Shown: positions 9,736 through 19,839, numbered from the stretch's first letter. The stretch: DNA of 64,000 nt from Vibrio maritimus (GCA_000755425.1 BBMT01000012.1:62001-126000); one strand, 5' to 3'. Program-made: numbers and translations. Notes: a model not told the origin generated them from the sequence alone.

Positions 9736-9763
9736 TGAAATGGCGCCCGAAAGCGCCATTTCA
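9736..9763. repeat. Perfect hairpin in the hcp-hcr intergenic spacer
   Basis: Eleven-bp arms TGAAATGGCGC / GCGCCATTTCA with a 6-base loop. No T tract follows in the direction of transcription (minus). It therefore looks more like an mRNA-stability or processing element, or a leaky attenuator, than a terminator. Confidence 0.7.
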
Positions 9764-9774
9764 ATCACTGCTGA

Positions 9775-11433
9775 TTATGCCGCCAGAATGGTTTTTAAAT
9801 CGTTTTCAACCGTGGAGATGCCACGCATATCGAATTTCTGCTGCAGAATACTTAGCAAGTTATCCGTTAGGAAAGCCGGTGCCGTTGGCCCTGTGTAGAT
9901 ACCTTTTACGCCAAGCGCAAACAGAGTAAGTAAAATCACAATCGCTTTTTGCTCAAACCAAGACAAGACAAGAGTCAAAGGCAGTTCATTGATACCACAA
10001 TCAAATTCCTCTGCCAGTGCAAGCGCCAACTGGATTGCTGAATAAGCGTCATTACATTGGCCAACATCCAATAGACGAGGAATGCCGTTGATGTCACCAA
10101 ACTGATTTTTGTTGAAGCGGAACTTACCACACGCCAGGGTCAAGATAACGCTGTCTTCTGGGGCTTGAGCAGTAAAATCTGTGTAGTAACTACGTTCAGA
10201 CTTGTCGCCATCACAGCCACCGACTAGGAAGAAGTGCTTGATAGCGCCGGCTTTTACTTGTTCCACAACAGCAGGGGCGGCTTGCATCAATGCGTTACGA
10301 CCAAAACCAACGGTGATCATCTGTTCAATCTCATCATGCTGGAAGCCGTCTTGAGCCAATGCACATTCGATCACTTGTTTAAAATCATCCCCTTCGATGT
10401 GCGCAACACCAGGCCAGCCAACAATGCTACGTGTGAATAGACGATCTGCATATTGACCAACATTCGGGTTTAGTAAACAGTTTGAAGTCATAACGATAGC
10501 GCCAGGGAAGTTAGCAAATTCTTTCTGTTGATTCTGCCATGCGCTGCCGTAGTTACCTGCAAGGTGTGGGTATTTTTTCAGCTCTGGGTAAGCATGAGCT
10601 GGAAGCATCTCACCATTAGTATAAACGTTGATACCTAGCCCTTCGGTTTGCTGAAGGATCTTTTCAAGATCATGAAGGTCGTGACCAGACACGAGGATAC
10701 ACTTGCCTTTAATCGTCTTGACGTTCACCTGAGTTGGCTCTGGGTGACCAAAGGTGTCCGTTTCACCTCTATCTAGCATTTCCATGATCTTATAGTTCAT
10801 AAGACCAATCTGCATTGAGGTGTTTAGAAGTGGCTCTAGGTCAACAGGGTCAGTACCGAGCCACGACATAATCTGATGATACTCGCCATACACTTCCTCA
10901 TCCGTTTGCGATAGTACGCGAGCATGCTCTAAGTACGCTGCAGCACCTTTAAGGCCGTAAAGGCAAAGTAGACGCAAGCCAATTACATCTTCATGTAGCT
11001 GTCATGACCACGATTCACTGCCGCCGTCGGTGCAAACGCTAGCAACGCTTCTTTTGTAGTTGGCAGCTCAAACTTCGCAGCTGGAGACAGCTCATCAATG
11101 GCTATACCGTTAACCAGCGATGCCGCTTGAACTTTTTGTTGAAGTCGCGCTTTATAATCAGCAGCTTGAGTAGAGAGCTCAATAATGCGCTCTGGGTCGA
11201 AGTTAACATTCGTCAGTGTAGAGAAGAAGGCTCGAGCGCCCATTGGTCGATTTCTTGGTCAACAATGCCAAATTTACGACCTTGGTCGGCCCAGAAAGAA
11301 ACACCCTGTAGGTATACACTAATACGTCTTGTAGGTCAGACACTTCTGATGTTTTGCCACACATGCCTTGTGCGTATGAACAACCCTTAGCAGCAGGGGT
11401 TTGAATGGTTTGTTCGCATTGAATACAGAACAT
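9775..11433 (-). CDS. hcp: Hybrid cluster protein Hcp (hydroxylamine/NO reductase), three frameshifts here
   Basis: Oxygen-sensitive cytoplasmic NO/hydroxylamine reductase with a 4Fe-4S and a hybrid Fe-S-O cluster. The N-terminus MFCIQCEQTIQTPAAKGCSYAQGMCGK holds the Cys ligands of the first cluster. The long C-terminal part includes CILVSGHDLHDLE, NCLLNPN, GGCDGDKSERSYYTDF and LACGKFRFN. Three one-base deletions (near 11310, 11245 and 11000) break the frame. Repairing them gives the expected length of about 553 residues, including the VSFWADQGRKFGIVDQEID segment. A GGAG lies 8 nt before the ATG. Confidence 0.9.
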
Positions 11434-11503
11434 AATAAGGACTCCAGTATATTAAGTCGCGCTTTGGTACGTAGCCAGCGCTGATTATTTCCTGCAGCTC
11501 TAA

Positions 11504-11519
11504 AGCATAGTCCATGCCA
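11504..11519 (-). promoter_or_regulatory. Sigma54 (-24/-12) promoter of hcp-hcr
   Basis: On the minus strand this reads TGGCATGGACTATGCT. GG at -24 and GC at -12 have the exact sigma54 spacing, against the consensus TGGCAC-N5-TTGCW. It lies about 70 bp upstream of the hcp start. Confidence 0.72.
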
Positions 11520-11572
11520 TAATTTATCTTGTTGTTTTATATAGACTAAATTAATAACCCCAACTCAACAAA

Positions 11573-11585
11573 GGTCATAATGACC
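11573..11585. promoter_or_regulatory. NorR-like enhancer site 1 upstream of hcp
   Basis: Palindrome GGTCATAATGACC contains the GT-N7-AC core bound by the NO-responsive sigma54 activator NorR. It lies about 60 bp upstream of the sigma54 promoter, a normal enhancer distance. NorR itself is not in the window. Confidence 0.6.
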
Positions 11586-11618
11586 CACTTTAAAAACACA
11601 TCAAAAACAAACAAAAGA

Positions 11619-11629
11619 GTCATAAAGAC
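11619..11629. promoter_or_regulatory. NorR-like enhancer site 2 upstream of hcp
   Basis: GTCATAAAGAC repeats the GT-N7-AC core 45 bp from site 1. The pairing with site 1 supports cooperative binding of an enhancer-binding protein. Confidence 0.5.
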
Positions 11630-11725
11630 ACATTCCTAATCTAAAATTGCTTGTTCGATAGCGTGGATATCTTTCCTACTATTTAGTTGTGAGTATTGAG
11701 ATGCGGTATCGATATTGCTAATGTT

Positions 11726-12476
11726 ATGAGAAATAACAAAAACAATGGGTTCCATGTGAACGCAGTACAATTTAACGACGTCAATAAATGGTTCGGAGAC
11801 TTTCAAGCTCTGAACTCTATCCAACTGGAAGTCAAACAAGGCGAAATCGTCGTCATTTGTGGTCCTTCTGGCTCAGGTAAATCTACGCTGATCCGTTGTA
11901 TCAACGGTTTAGAAGCCTACAACTCCGGTGAAATCCAAGTACTCGGTCACGATGTGAACTCCAAGAGTATTCAACCCGGTCAAGTCGGAATGGTATTTCA
12001 GCACTTCAACCTCTTCCCACACCTTACTGTGCTTGAAAACCTAACACTTTCGCCAATACGCACGCTTAAGCTTTCAAAACAGCAAGCAGAGTCGCGCGCT
12101 ATGGAGATGCTTGAACGAGTTAAAATTGCCGAACAAGCTGGCAAGTACCCTCTCAACTCTCTGGAGCCAGCAACAACGCGTTGCGATTGCCCGCTCTCTA
12201 TGCATGAAACCCGACATACTGCTTTTTGATGAACCAACGTCAGCGCTCGATCCTGAAATGATCAGCGAAGTGCTCAACGTTATGGTAGAGCTGGCTGAAG
12301 AAGGCATGACTATGCTATGCGTCACCCACGAAATGGGCTTTGCCAAGCGAGTGGCGCACAATGTTATTTTCATGGATGAAGGGCAAATTTTAGAATCGGC
12401 GCCACCGAGCCAAATCTTCGACGCCCCTCAGCATCCACGTACTAAGGCATTTTTGGACAAGATCTTAAATCACTGA
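11726..12476 (+). CDS. Polar amino-acid ABC transporter ATPase (two frameshifts here)
   Basis: Cytoplasmic ATPase of a GlnQ/HisP/AapP-type importer. Walker A is GPSGSGKSTLIRCINGLE, the Q-loop is VGMVFQHFNLFPHLTV, Walker B is ILLFDEPTSALDPEM and the switch His is in CVTHEMGFAKRVAH. Two missing bases near 12149 and 12167 break exactly the ABC signature. Repaired, it reads KYPSQLSGGQQQRVAIARS. The start is uncertain: ATG 11726 is used, with GTG 11756 an alternative. The stop overlaps the ATG of the permease (ATGA). Confidence 0.85.
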
Positions 12477-13270
12477 TGATATTCAAGATTATTAAGCCCG
12501 TACTATCCGCCATCCTACAAATCGCTCTAGTAGCGATAGCGCTAGCTTGGCTACTCAACAGTGGTGCCGAGGCTATGGGCTATCGCTGGCAATGGGAGCG
12601 AGTACCGGACTATCTAGCATTCTATGAAGATGGTGAGTGGTGGCCAGCAGAGCTTTTGGAAGGCCTGATTGTCACCATAAAACTGAGCGCTTTGGCGTTA
12701 CTGTTTACCTTATTGTTCGGCCTCATTACCGCGCTATTAAAAACCTCTAACTCGGTTGTAGGCCGCGCTATCGCCCATTGCTATGTGGAAGGCATTCGAA
12801 ATACGCCACTATTGGTACAAATTTATCTTCTCTATTTTGTCTTTGGCCCCATCATCGGTCTCGATCGATTCTCCACTGCTGTATTCGCCTTAGCACTATT
12901 CCAAGGTGCCTACACAGCGGAAATCCTCCGAGCGGGTCTAAATAGTGTTCCAAAAGGTCAGTTCGAAGCCTGTCGCTCTATAGGTCTATCTCGTTTTTAT
13001 ACCTACTATGATGTGATACTGCCGCAAGTGGTGCGACGTACACTGCCGCCGCTGACCAACGAAGTCGTCTCGCTAATTAAAAACTCCTCCATCGTCAGTG
13101 TGATGGCGATTTTCGACCTCACCACGGAAGGAAGGAACATCGTGGCTGAAACCGCGATGCCATTTGAAATTTGGTTTACTGTTGCCGCGATTTACCTCGC
13201 GTTAACGCTCACCTTGTCTGGTTTCTCTGCCTGGCTTGAATATCGTTTAAGCCAAGAGAAGCGGTCATAA
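12476..13270 (+). CDS. Polar amino-acid ABC transporter permease (HisM/GlnP type)
   Basis: 264 residues with about five membrane helices. The EAA loop for ATPase docking appears as EACRSIGLSRFYTYYDVILPQVVRRTLPPLTNEVVSLIKNSS (conserved G at the sixth position after EA). Intact. Its start overlaps the ATPase stop, so the two are translationally coupled. Together with the second permease it should form the heterodimeric channel. Confidence 0.88.
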   Translation: MIFKIIKPVLSAILQIALVAIALAWLLNSGAEAMGYRWQWERVPDYLAFYEDGEWWPAELLEGLIVTIKLSALALLFTLLFGLITALLKTSNSVVGRAIAHCYVEGIRNTPLLVQIYLLYFVFGPIIGLDRFSTAVFALALFQGAYTAEILRAGLNSVPKGQFEACRSIGLSRFYTYYDVILPQVVRRTLPPLTNEVVSLIKNSSIVSVMAIFDLTTEGRNIVAETAMPFEIWFTVAAIYLALTLTLSGFSAWLEYRLSQEKRS

Positions 13271-13311
13271 CTCTCTATGCTAACCATGATTTACTAACAA
13301 GGAGTCACCCC

Positions 13312-14136
13312 ATGAAAAGGACACTCAAACATCTAGTAAAAGCAGCCAGTACCGTCGCAATTGGCCTTGCGGTCTCTTTTGGCGCCGCAGCCAGCGAGAC
13401 ACCTAATCTCGATAAGATAAACGAGCGCGGCACTTTGCGTGTTGGAATGTCAACGTTCGTACCGTGGGCCATGCGTGACAAACAGGGCGAACTTATTGGC
13501 TTCGAAATCGATGTAGCAAAACGACTCGCTGAAGATTCAGGTTGGAAAGTTGAGTTTGTACCTACCGCGTGGGATGGCATCATTCCCGCTCTGCTTTCTC
13601 AAAAGTTCGATGTCATCATCGGCGGTATGTCTGTCACGCCAGAACGCTCGAAGAGCGTACTGTTTACCGCGCCTTACTCACACTCGGGCGTTCAAGTCGC
13701 GGCAAGCAAAGCGCTCGCTGGTGACTTTTCTAAAATTGAAGACTTTGACTCACGCCGCGTAAAAATCGCTGCTCGTCGCGGCGCATTCACCGTACAAGTG
13801 GCTCGCGAAACCTTCCCTAAAGCGAAAGTTCTGCAGTTTGACGACGACGCCCAAGCGTTCCAAGAAGTACTGAACGGTAACGCCCACGCAGTTATTGCCT
13901 CAAGTCCGAAACCTGAACATGAAGCGGTTAAACATGCGGACGCACTATTTATTCCGTTTAGCGAGCGCCTTTCTAAAGGAAACGAAGCTTTTGCTGTTCG
14001 TCTAGGTGAAGAAGATAAAAAAGCTTTCTTCGACAAGTGGATCCAAGCCAGAACCGACGATGGTTGGCTAAAAGAGCGCTATGAATACTGGTTCTCTACC
14101 CTAGATTGGCAAGACCAAATCGCTGGCGGACAATAA
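13312..14136 (+). CDS. Periplasmic amino-acid-binding protein of the ABC importer
   Basis: 274 residues with a cleavable signal peptide (residues 1-27, ending GAAAS). The family 3 solute-binding domain includes RGTLRVGMSTFVPWAMRD, GFEIDVAKRLAED, WDGIIPALLSQKFDVIIGGMSVTPERS and RRGAFTVQVA. An AAGGAG ribosome site precedes the ATG. The GFEIDVAK and SVTPERS motifs place it in the polar amino-acid group. The specific ligand cannot be read from sequence. Confidence 0.88.
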   Translation: MKRTLKHLVKAASTVAIGLAVSFGAAASETPNLDKINERGTLRVGMSTFVPWAMRDKQGELIGFEIDVAKRLAEDSGWKVEFVPTAWDGIIPALLSQKFDVIIGGMSVTPERSKSVLFTAPYSHSGVQVAASKALAGDFSKIEDFDSRRVKIAARRGAFTVQVARETFPKAKVLQFDDDAQAFQEVLNGNAHAVIASSPKPEHEAVKHADALFIPFSERLSKGNEAFAVRLGEEDKKAFFDKWIQARTDDGWLKERYEYWFSTLDWQDQIAGGQ

Positions 14137-14141
14137 TTACA

Positions 14142-15052
14142 ATGAGCAACACCAACTCAATCAAATTGAATTCCAATAAGAAACACCCATCACCAGCAAA
14201 GCGATGGCGTCCTAGCGTTCTCGATGGCATATTGCTGCTCGCTGTGGCGGGACTTGTTGCCTGGCTGGCATACCGTTCATCCATTGGAATCAACTATCAC
14301 TGGCGCTGGAGTCAGGCGTTTGAGTTGGTGTTCAACCCAACCGCAAACGGAGGGTTACCTTATTTTGTCCAAGGCATCATTGCCACACTGAGACTCAGTA
14401 TGTGGGGTATGGTGCTTGCCGTAACGTTAGGCACCTTACTCGGCCTAGCGAAACACTCAGCGATGGCAATATTTAGCATTCCCGCTAACCTATTTATCCA
14501 GTTGGTTCGCAATATTCCGCCGCTGGTGTTTATCTTTATTTTTTACTTTTTCATTTCGAATCAGTTGATCCCATTACTCGGCTTAGTGATGTTCTCCGTG
14601 GTTATACCGGTGAAATCTCAGGTTGGCAGGCGTTTTTGTTTGGCCCTAGCTCGCTATGGGAGAACCTACTCTCAGGCGTTATCTGCATCGGCCTTCTGTC
14701 ATCGGCTTATGTGGCAGAAATCATTCGCGCAGGTCTGGCTTCTATCCCAAAAGGACAATGGGAGGCGGGTCAGTCGTTAGGCTTGTCGACCTGGCATCAA
14801 TACAGGGATGTCATTTCGCCACAAGTGCTAACAGCGGTCGCTCCAGCACTGGCAGGACAAGCGATTTCGCTCGTTAAAGATACCTCTATCGTCTCGCTAA
14901 TCTCTATACAGGAAATGACCTTTGTTGGCACTGAAATGGCTAACTCTTCCGGGCTTATTTTTGAAATCTGGCTCATTGTTGGTTTGTGCTACTTCTTACT
15001 TTGCCTTGCACTATCCCTACTGTTTCGACGCTTTGAAAGCCAGCAGAGATAG
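14142..15052 (+). CDS. Polar amino-acid ABC transporter permease 2 (frameshifted here)
   Basis: Second channel subunit, about 303 residues once repaired. The N-terminal part has an AapQ-like long loop (SSIGINYHWRWSQAFELVFNP). The C-terminal part has the EAA loop WEAGQSLGLSTWHQYRDVISPQVLTAVAPALAGQAISLVKDTS. A missing G near 14588 (GTGAT where GTGGAT is expected) restores GLVDVLRGYTGEISGWQAFLFGP. The gene begins 5 bp after the binding-protein stop and ends the operon. It is convergent with cyoE with a gap of only 17 bp. Confidence 0.84.
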
Positions 15053-15069
15053 GCTTAACAAGTCAATAA

Positions 15070-15986
15070 TTAGATTGGCATGTAGTGGTCAACAAGCAGT
15101 AGAACAAACAGCACCATCAAATGAATGATAGAGAACTTAAAGGTCTCCATTGCAGTCTTGTCCGTGGCGGCGACCTTGAGTTTCCAAGCATAGTAGATAA
15201 ACCCAGCACTCAAGAAGGTTGAACCTGCCAGATAAACCAAACCCGTCATCCCAACCAGAGCTGGCATCAAACACACTAGCGCCAATAGAATTGTGTACAG
15301 CAAGATGGAAGTTTTGGTGTACTCCACCCCATGTGTTACTGGTAGCATTGGAATGTCAGCCTTGGCATAGTCATCTTTGCGATGTATCGCTAATGCCAAA
15401 AGTGTGGCGGAGTCCAGATGAAGATGATCATCACCAACAGCCACGCATTGGCATGCAGCTCTCCGGTCACTGCCGTCCAGCCCAATAGCGGTGGCATAGC
15501 ACCAGCAATCCCGGCGATAACAATATTTTGCGGCGTTGCGCGTTTCAAATACAAGGTATAAACCACCGCATAGCCAAGCAAACTTGCAAATGTTAGCCAA
15601 GCCGTTAACCAATTCACGCCAAGTGCCAACACTGCAAAGCCTGCTATACCTATACCACTGGCAAAGGCCATTACCTTGCCAGCACTTAGGTCGCCAGACG
15701 GTAGCGGGCGTTTGTGGGTACGCGCCATAATGGCGTCGATACGGCGATCAATCAGGTGGTTAAACGCAGCTGCAGAACCGGCCATCAATGCGATACCGGT
15801 TAAACCCAAGATACTGGCTTGCACAGGTAACGCACCGGGCACTGCAAGACACATCCCTACTAAGGCGGTTAAAATCATCAAGGCGACTACTTTGGGTTTG
15901 GTTAACGTCAGATAAACGCGCCAGTTGACTACGGGTTTGGAGGCCGAGTTTACCTCACGATTACTGATTATCGTCGTTTTACTCAT
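15070..15986 (-). CDS. cyoE: Protoheme IX farnesyltransferase (heme O synthase), frameshifted here
   Basis: Integral-membrane UbiA-superfamily prenyltransferase that farnesylates heme b to heme O, the precursor of heme A for the oxidase. The first Asp-rich motif is in NHLIDRRIDAIMARTHKRPLPSG. A second conserved segment, TPPHFW plus LAIHRKDDYAKADIPMLPVTHG, is split by a deletion near 15407. Restoring GGG gives PPHFWALAIHRK. It overlaps ctaA by 4 bp (ATGA) and is last in the oxidase operon. Confidence 0.92.
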
Positions 15987-17145
15987 AGAGAACTCTCCTT
16001 GTCTCCAGACACTTTGAGGGCTGCAATTTGGCTGTTGGCTTCAACAATGGTCAATGTCGGTTTTTCGATTCGCACATAGCGCGCGCTATGCAATACGTAG
16101 TTAGTGTGAATAAGCGATAGCAGTAAAAAGGCCGCGCCAAGGTTGTGTAATACAGCCACAGGCAGCGGAAGGTGGAATATAACGTTGCTAAGCCCCAACA
16201 ACAGTTGGAGTGTCAGAAGCGCGGCTAAGATAACACCCACTTTACGTATCGCTGGATGTGGATAGCGCCATAGGCGAAGTGCCAACAGACCAACAACAAG
16301 CGCAACGACAATCGCACCGATTCGATGAGTCACGTGGATAGTCATCCTTGCCGGATACTCAAGTACACCGAATTCATAGTCATCAAACCCGAAATGAACC
16401 GGAGTGAAGGCGGTTTTGAAATCCAAGTACTGCGTCCAATCCCCTTCACAAATAGGCAGAGCGGTACACACCACCGCAGCATAATTCGACGATGTCCATC
16501 CGCCCAACATGATCTGCAACACAGTGACAAACAGAGCAACCAACGCGAGCACTTTCAGGCGTGAACTGACCAGCGTCGGCAATGTTTGTGTTGCGGGCTT
16601 ATCGACGACCTTAGGCTCAAATGCCCTATCAGCGCTGCTGGCTTCATCGGTACTGTTAGCACGGCGAACCTCAATCTTAGGCCTTAACTTTAAGTAGGTA
16701 AAAAACAGCAAAGAGAACATGGTAAAGCCACCGAGCAGGTGACCCATCACTACGATCGGCATGAGTTTAAGCGTCACCGTCCACATACCAGTGCCGCTTG
16801 AAACACTATCACTAATGACAGAGAGATTGGCAGCGCGATGCCTAGTTCCCTACGCTTCTTAGATAAACCAATAGTGGTTATCGCAAACACCATTAACCCT
16901 AGGCCGCCCGCTAAATATCGATGAATCATCTCTAGCCACGCTTTGTAGGGCTCAACGGCTCTCTCTGGATACAGCGTATTCGCGACTTCCACTGCTACCT
17001 TTGAGCTTGGAACGGTCAATTGTCCGTAGCAGCCAGGCCAGTCCGGACAACCTAATCCCGCATCGGCCAGTCGTGTATACGCGCCCATGGCAATCACGAT
17101 GACCGTAAACACCAATGAAGCTCTGACTAAGTTGATCAATCCCAT
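15983..17145 (-). CDS. ctaA: Heme A synthase CtaA/Cox15 (frameshifted here)
   Basis: Oxidises the heme O methyl group to formyl, giving heme A. About eight membrane helices with conserved His in EMIHRYLAGGLG, MGHLLGGFT, HVTHRIGA and AVLHNLGAAFLL. An extracellular loop has GLGCPDWPGCYG and a Cys pair. A one-base deletion near 16783 (GGT for GGGT) restores QAALGMWTVTLKLMP. The order ctaA-cyoE at the 3' end of the cox cluster supports joint heme A supply. Confidence 0.9.
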
Positions 17146-17227
17146 AGCGACTCCTTGCTGTGACTATCGACTTACTAGATATCGATTACTACCTATTTAT
17201 TTGCAAACAATGCGTACCTTTATGCGT

Positions 17228-17824
17228 CTAACCAACTCGTGATAATTTCAGTAACTTTCTAAGATCAGAAAGCAGCCCTTTACTGTGTGCGACTTGCTTA
17301 TCTTCTGAGGTAGGTGTGAAGTACATCACTAGTTGACCAAGGGTGTCGGCAATCAAATATCCCTGTTCTGGAACAACGTCTGTGAAGGCCGCATTGACCG
17401 TCACCACGCTGAGAGATTCTGGTAACTCTGGCAACACCTGATCTGGCAACACATAAACCACAGGTGTCACACGTTCCTTATATTTGCCTAATGCCAAATA
17501 AGTTTGCCCCATGATGTACAGGCGGTTGATACACGCATCATTACAATCCGTGGGCAACATAAATCCAAGTTGCCAGCTCTTCGTTTGTAGTGGGTTAACC
17601 AAATCAAGCGACTCAAACGTCACTCTTGGCTCAACGAGCGAGCCATGGTTAGTGACCCCCGATTCATACCAATGGTTGCTCAAAATCGCTTTGGCGATGA
17701 TAAAGGGCAATGCAAAAAATACGATGAGCGCCAAAAGTGTTAGCCGTCCCCGTCTTACTGAAGACGCAGTAGGCATAGCGTTGGGCGATACTGTTCTTGC
17801 TGTCTCTGATTTACTGCTCATCAT
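17228..17824 (-). CDS. SCO-like membrane-anchored CxxxC protein of the oxidase cluster
   Basis: 198 residues. One N-terminal helix (about 28-47) is followed by a periplasmic domain. Residues 94-98 are CNDAC, a CxxxC motif of the kind used by SCO1/SenC copper chaperones, within WQLGFMLPTDCNDACINRLYIMGQTYLALGKYKERV. The thioredoxin-like layout and position between SURF1 and ctaA suggest a role in CuA assembly or thiol reduction. The distal His typical of SCO1 is not obvious, so copper binding is unproven. Homologues are usually annotated as hypothetical. Confidence 0.6.
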   Translation of the reverse strand: MMSSKSETARTVSPNAMPTASSVRRGRLTLLALIVFFALPFIIAKAILSNHWYESGVTNHGSLVEPRVTFESLDLVNPLQTKSWQLGFMLPTDCNDACINRLYIMGQTYLALGKYKERVTPVVYVLPDQVLPELPESLSVVTVNAAFTDVVPEQGYLIADTLGQLVMYFTPTSEDKQVAHSKGLLSDLRKLLKLSRVG

Positions 17825-17858
17825 CTAACCTCGTTAATTAGTCTGTCGTTCTATGTGC

Positions 17859-18688
17859 CTATTTGCGCTTTGAAGCCAAATTTTTCTTTGAAGATAAATT
17901 ACTCTTTCGTTGAGAAGCACGACTTCTGTACAAACTGCTACGCCAAAATGCCATTGAGACAACGAATGCGAACACTGCTGCCATAGTGAACCATTGAAAC
18001 GAATAACCGAAATGTTTGGCTGAGTTCATTGATACTGGTTTCCAAGGATGAGGGTAGTCCGTCAACGTATCCGTTGGTTGAACCACCCAAGCCGATAACT
18101 CAGCACCAACAAGCTCACTAATCTGCGCTGTATTAAGATGCTGGATTCGATATTGCAGTGTTGAGTCTATGTCAAAGCGTTCGGTGTAAAGCTCTGATCC
18201 CAAAGGACTATCCATTTTCTTGTATAATCGCCCACTAAACGTCACCGGCTCCAATAAAGTGGAAACACTAGGAAGAGTTTGACGATCTAAACCACCAGCC
18301 ACAAAACCAAGTTCCACTAGATAACGCTGATTTGCCTTCTCAGTGTCGCGCATCAACTGCAACACCAAGTAACCGACTTTGCCATCAAAGGTTTGGTTAT
18401 CGAGAAAGAACAAAATAGGCTCAGGTTTAAGTGAGCACTCACTGGCACCGCAATCCAACGTTGATAGTTATGGTCACCGTGTTGAGCCAACGGCAAATCG
18501 AGAGAAGATAAAGCGACCGGAGACTGTTGAGCTCGTAAAGCAAGTGACTGTTCTAAAGCCACTTTTTCATTGCCACGCTGCTTTTGCCACAGTCCCAATT
18601 TGACCAATGATGAAAACACAACCACAGTTAATACCAACCCCACCCAAAACTTAGTGGTTTGGTAAAAGCGAACATGAGGAGTATCCAT
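17859..18688 (-). CDS. SURF1-family oxidase assembly protein (frameshifted here)
   Basis: Inner-membrane protein assisting heme A insertion into subunit I. N-terminal TM with LVKLGLWQKQRGNEK, central SGxLKPEPILFFLDNQTFDGKVGYLVLQ (family glycine motif), and C-terminal TM about residues 235-255. A missing G near 18438 breaks the frame just before LKPEPILFF. The start ATG (18688) is fused in CATG with the start of the oppositely oriented DUF2909 gene. A longer upstream start is possible but would overlap that gene. Confidence 0.82.
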
Positions 18689-18911
18689 GTCACCCACACT
18701 GTTGTTTAAGATTGCTTTAGTACTGCTGTTACTCTTCATCATCTTTAACTTAGCGCTTGCCCTAATTCGAATGGTGCGCGACGACCCTTCTTCTGAAAAA
18801 CCAATGAGTTATTATCTTGGCCGCCGTGTTCTGTTCTCCGCGATTGTCATTATTCTTCTCATCATCGCGCTTCAAAGTGGTTTTCTAACGCCTAACCCCC
18901 GACCTTATTAG
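18687..18911 (+). CDS. DUF2909 twin-transmembrane protein
   Basis: 74 residues with two hydrophobic helices (about 6-28 and 50-68) around a charged loop IRMVRDDPSSEKPMSYYLGRRVLF. This matches the small DUF2909 family found in cytochrome c oxidase clusters. A GAGGAG ribosome site sits 7 bp before the ATG. It is the only plus-strand gene within the minus-strand oxidase operon, and its start codon overlaps that of SURF1. Function unknown; an assembly or stability factor is inferred from context only. Confidence 0.72.
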   Translation: MSPTLLFKIALVLLLLFIIFNLALALIRMVRDDPSSEKPMSYYLGRRVLFSAIVIILLIIALQSGFLTPNPRPY

Positions 18912-18957
18912 TGAGTAATTACTACCCCAGCGCTGTATGGCGCTGGGGCTCATACCT

Positions 18958-19839
18958 TTACAATACGTAGACAAAAACAAACAAACACAGCCATACCACA
19001 TCAACGAAGTGCCAATACCAGCTTCCTGCTTGGAAACCAAAATGGTCTTTCGGTGTGAAGTGGTCTTTGGCGATTCGGAACAACAATACAATCAAGAACA
19101 CGGTTCCGATAAACACGTGCAATCCGTGAAAGCCGGTGAGCATAAAGAAGGTGTTACCATAGATACCGGACTGAAGTGTTAGCCCCATATCTTGATAGGC
19201 GTGAGCATACTCAACGGCTTGGAAATACAAGAAAAATACGGCAAGCACTATGGTTAGCTCGAGCCAAACAATGAGCGCTGTACGGCGGTTTTTCTCTAGG
19301 CTGACATGAGCCATATGAAGCGTGATAGAAGACAGCAACAAGATCACGGTGTTTTGCAGTGGCAGCCCTTGCCAAGGCATTGCTTGAGTCGTTGTGCCAT
19401 CCGGCGTTAGTGTTAGTGGCCAAATCGCTTCGAAAGCCGGCCACAACACTTCGTGAGTCATCACATTGTTGTCGGCGCCAGCGAGCCAAGGAACTGAAAT
19501 CATTCGCGCGTAAAACAAGGCTCCAAAAAACGCACCGAAGAACATCACTTCAGAGAAAATAAACCAGCTCATGCCTTGCTTGAATGAGCGTGAGAGTTGG
19601 TCTGAATAGAGTCCAGACATAGACTCAGAGATCACATTGCTCATCCATCCAGAAAACATATAAATCAGTACAGCAACACCAAGCGCCAGCACAACGCCAC
19701 CAATGACACTCCCTGCCCCACCACTATCAAGGTTTTGTACGGTCAGCCCTGCGCCTACGGCGACAAGAAACAGCGCCACAGCCCCAACAATGGGCCAACT
19801 ACTCTGCGCCGGAACATAATAAGTTTGAGCTTTACTCAT
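18958..19839 (-). CDS. coxC: Cytochrome c oxidase subunit III
   Basis: 293 residues, seven membrane helices, no metal centre. Family motifs are QGMSWFIFSEVMFFGAFFGALFYAR (conserved Glu in the lipid cleft) and the C-terminal GFHGLHVFIGT and GSWYWHFVDVVWLCLFVFVYVL. The N-terminus YYVPAQSSWPIVGAVALF is typical of the class. It stabilises subunit I and proton uptake. Intact. It overlaps the end of cox11 by 8 bp and continues the operon. Confidence 0.93.
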   Translation of the reverse strand: MSKAQTYYVPAQSSWPIVGAVALFLVAVGAGLTVQNLDSGGAGSVIGGVVLALGVAVLIYMFSGWMSNVISESMSGLYSDQLSRSFKQGMSWFIFSEVMFFGAFFGALFYARMISVPWLAGADNNVMTHEVLWPAFEAIWPLTLTPDGTTTQAMPWQGLPLQNTVILLLSSITLHMAHVSLEKNRRTALIVWLELTIVLAVFFLYFQAVEYAHAYQDMGLTLQSGIYGNTFFMLTGFHGLHVFIGTVFLIVLLFRIAKDHFTPKDHFGFQAGSWYWHFVDVVWLCLFVFVYVL

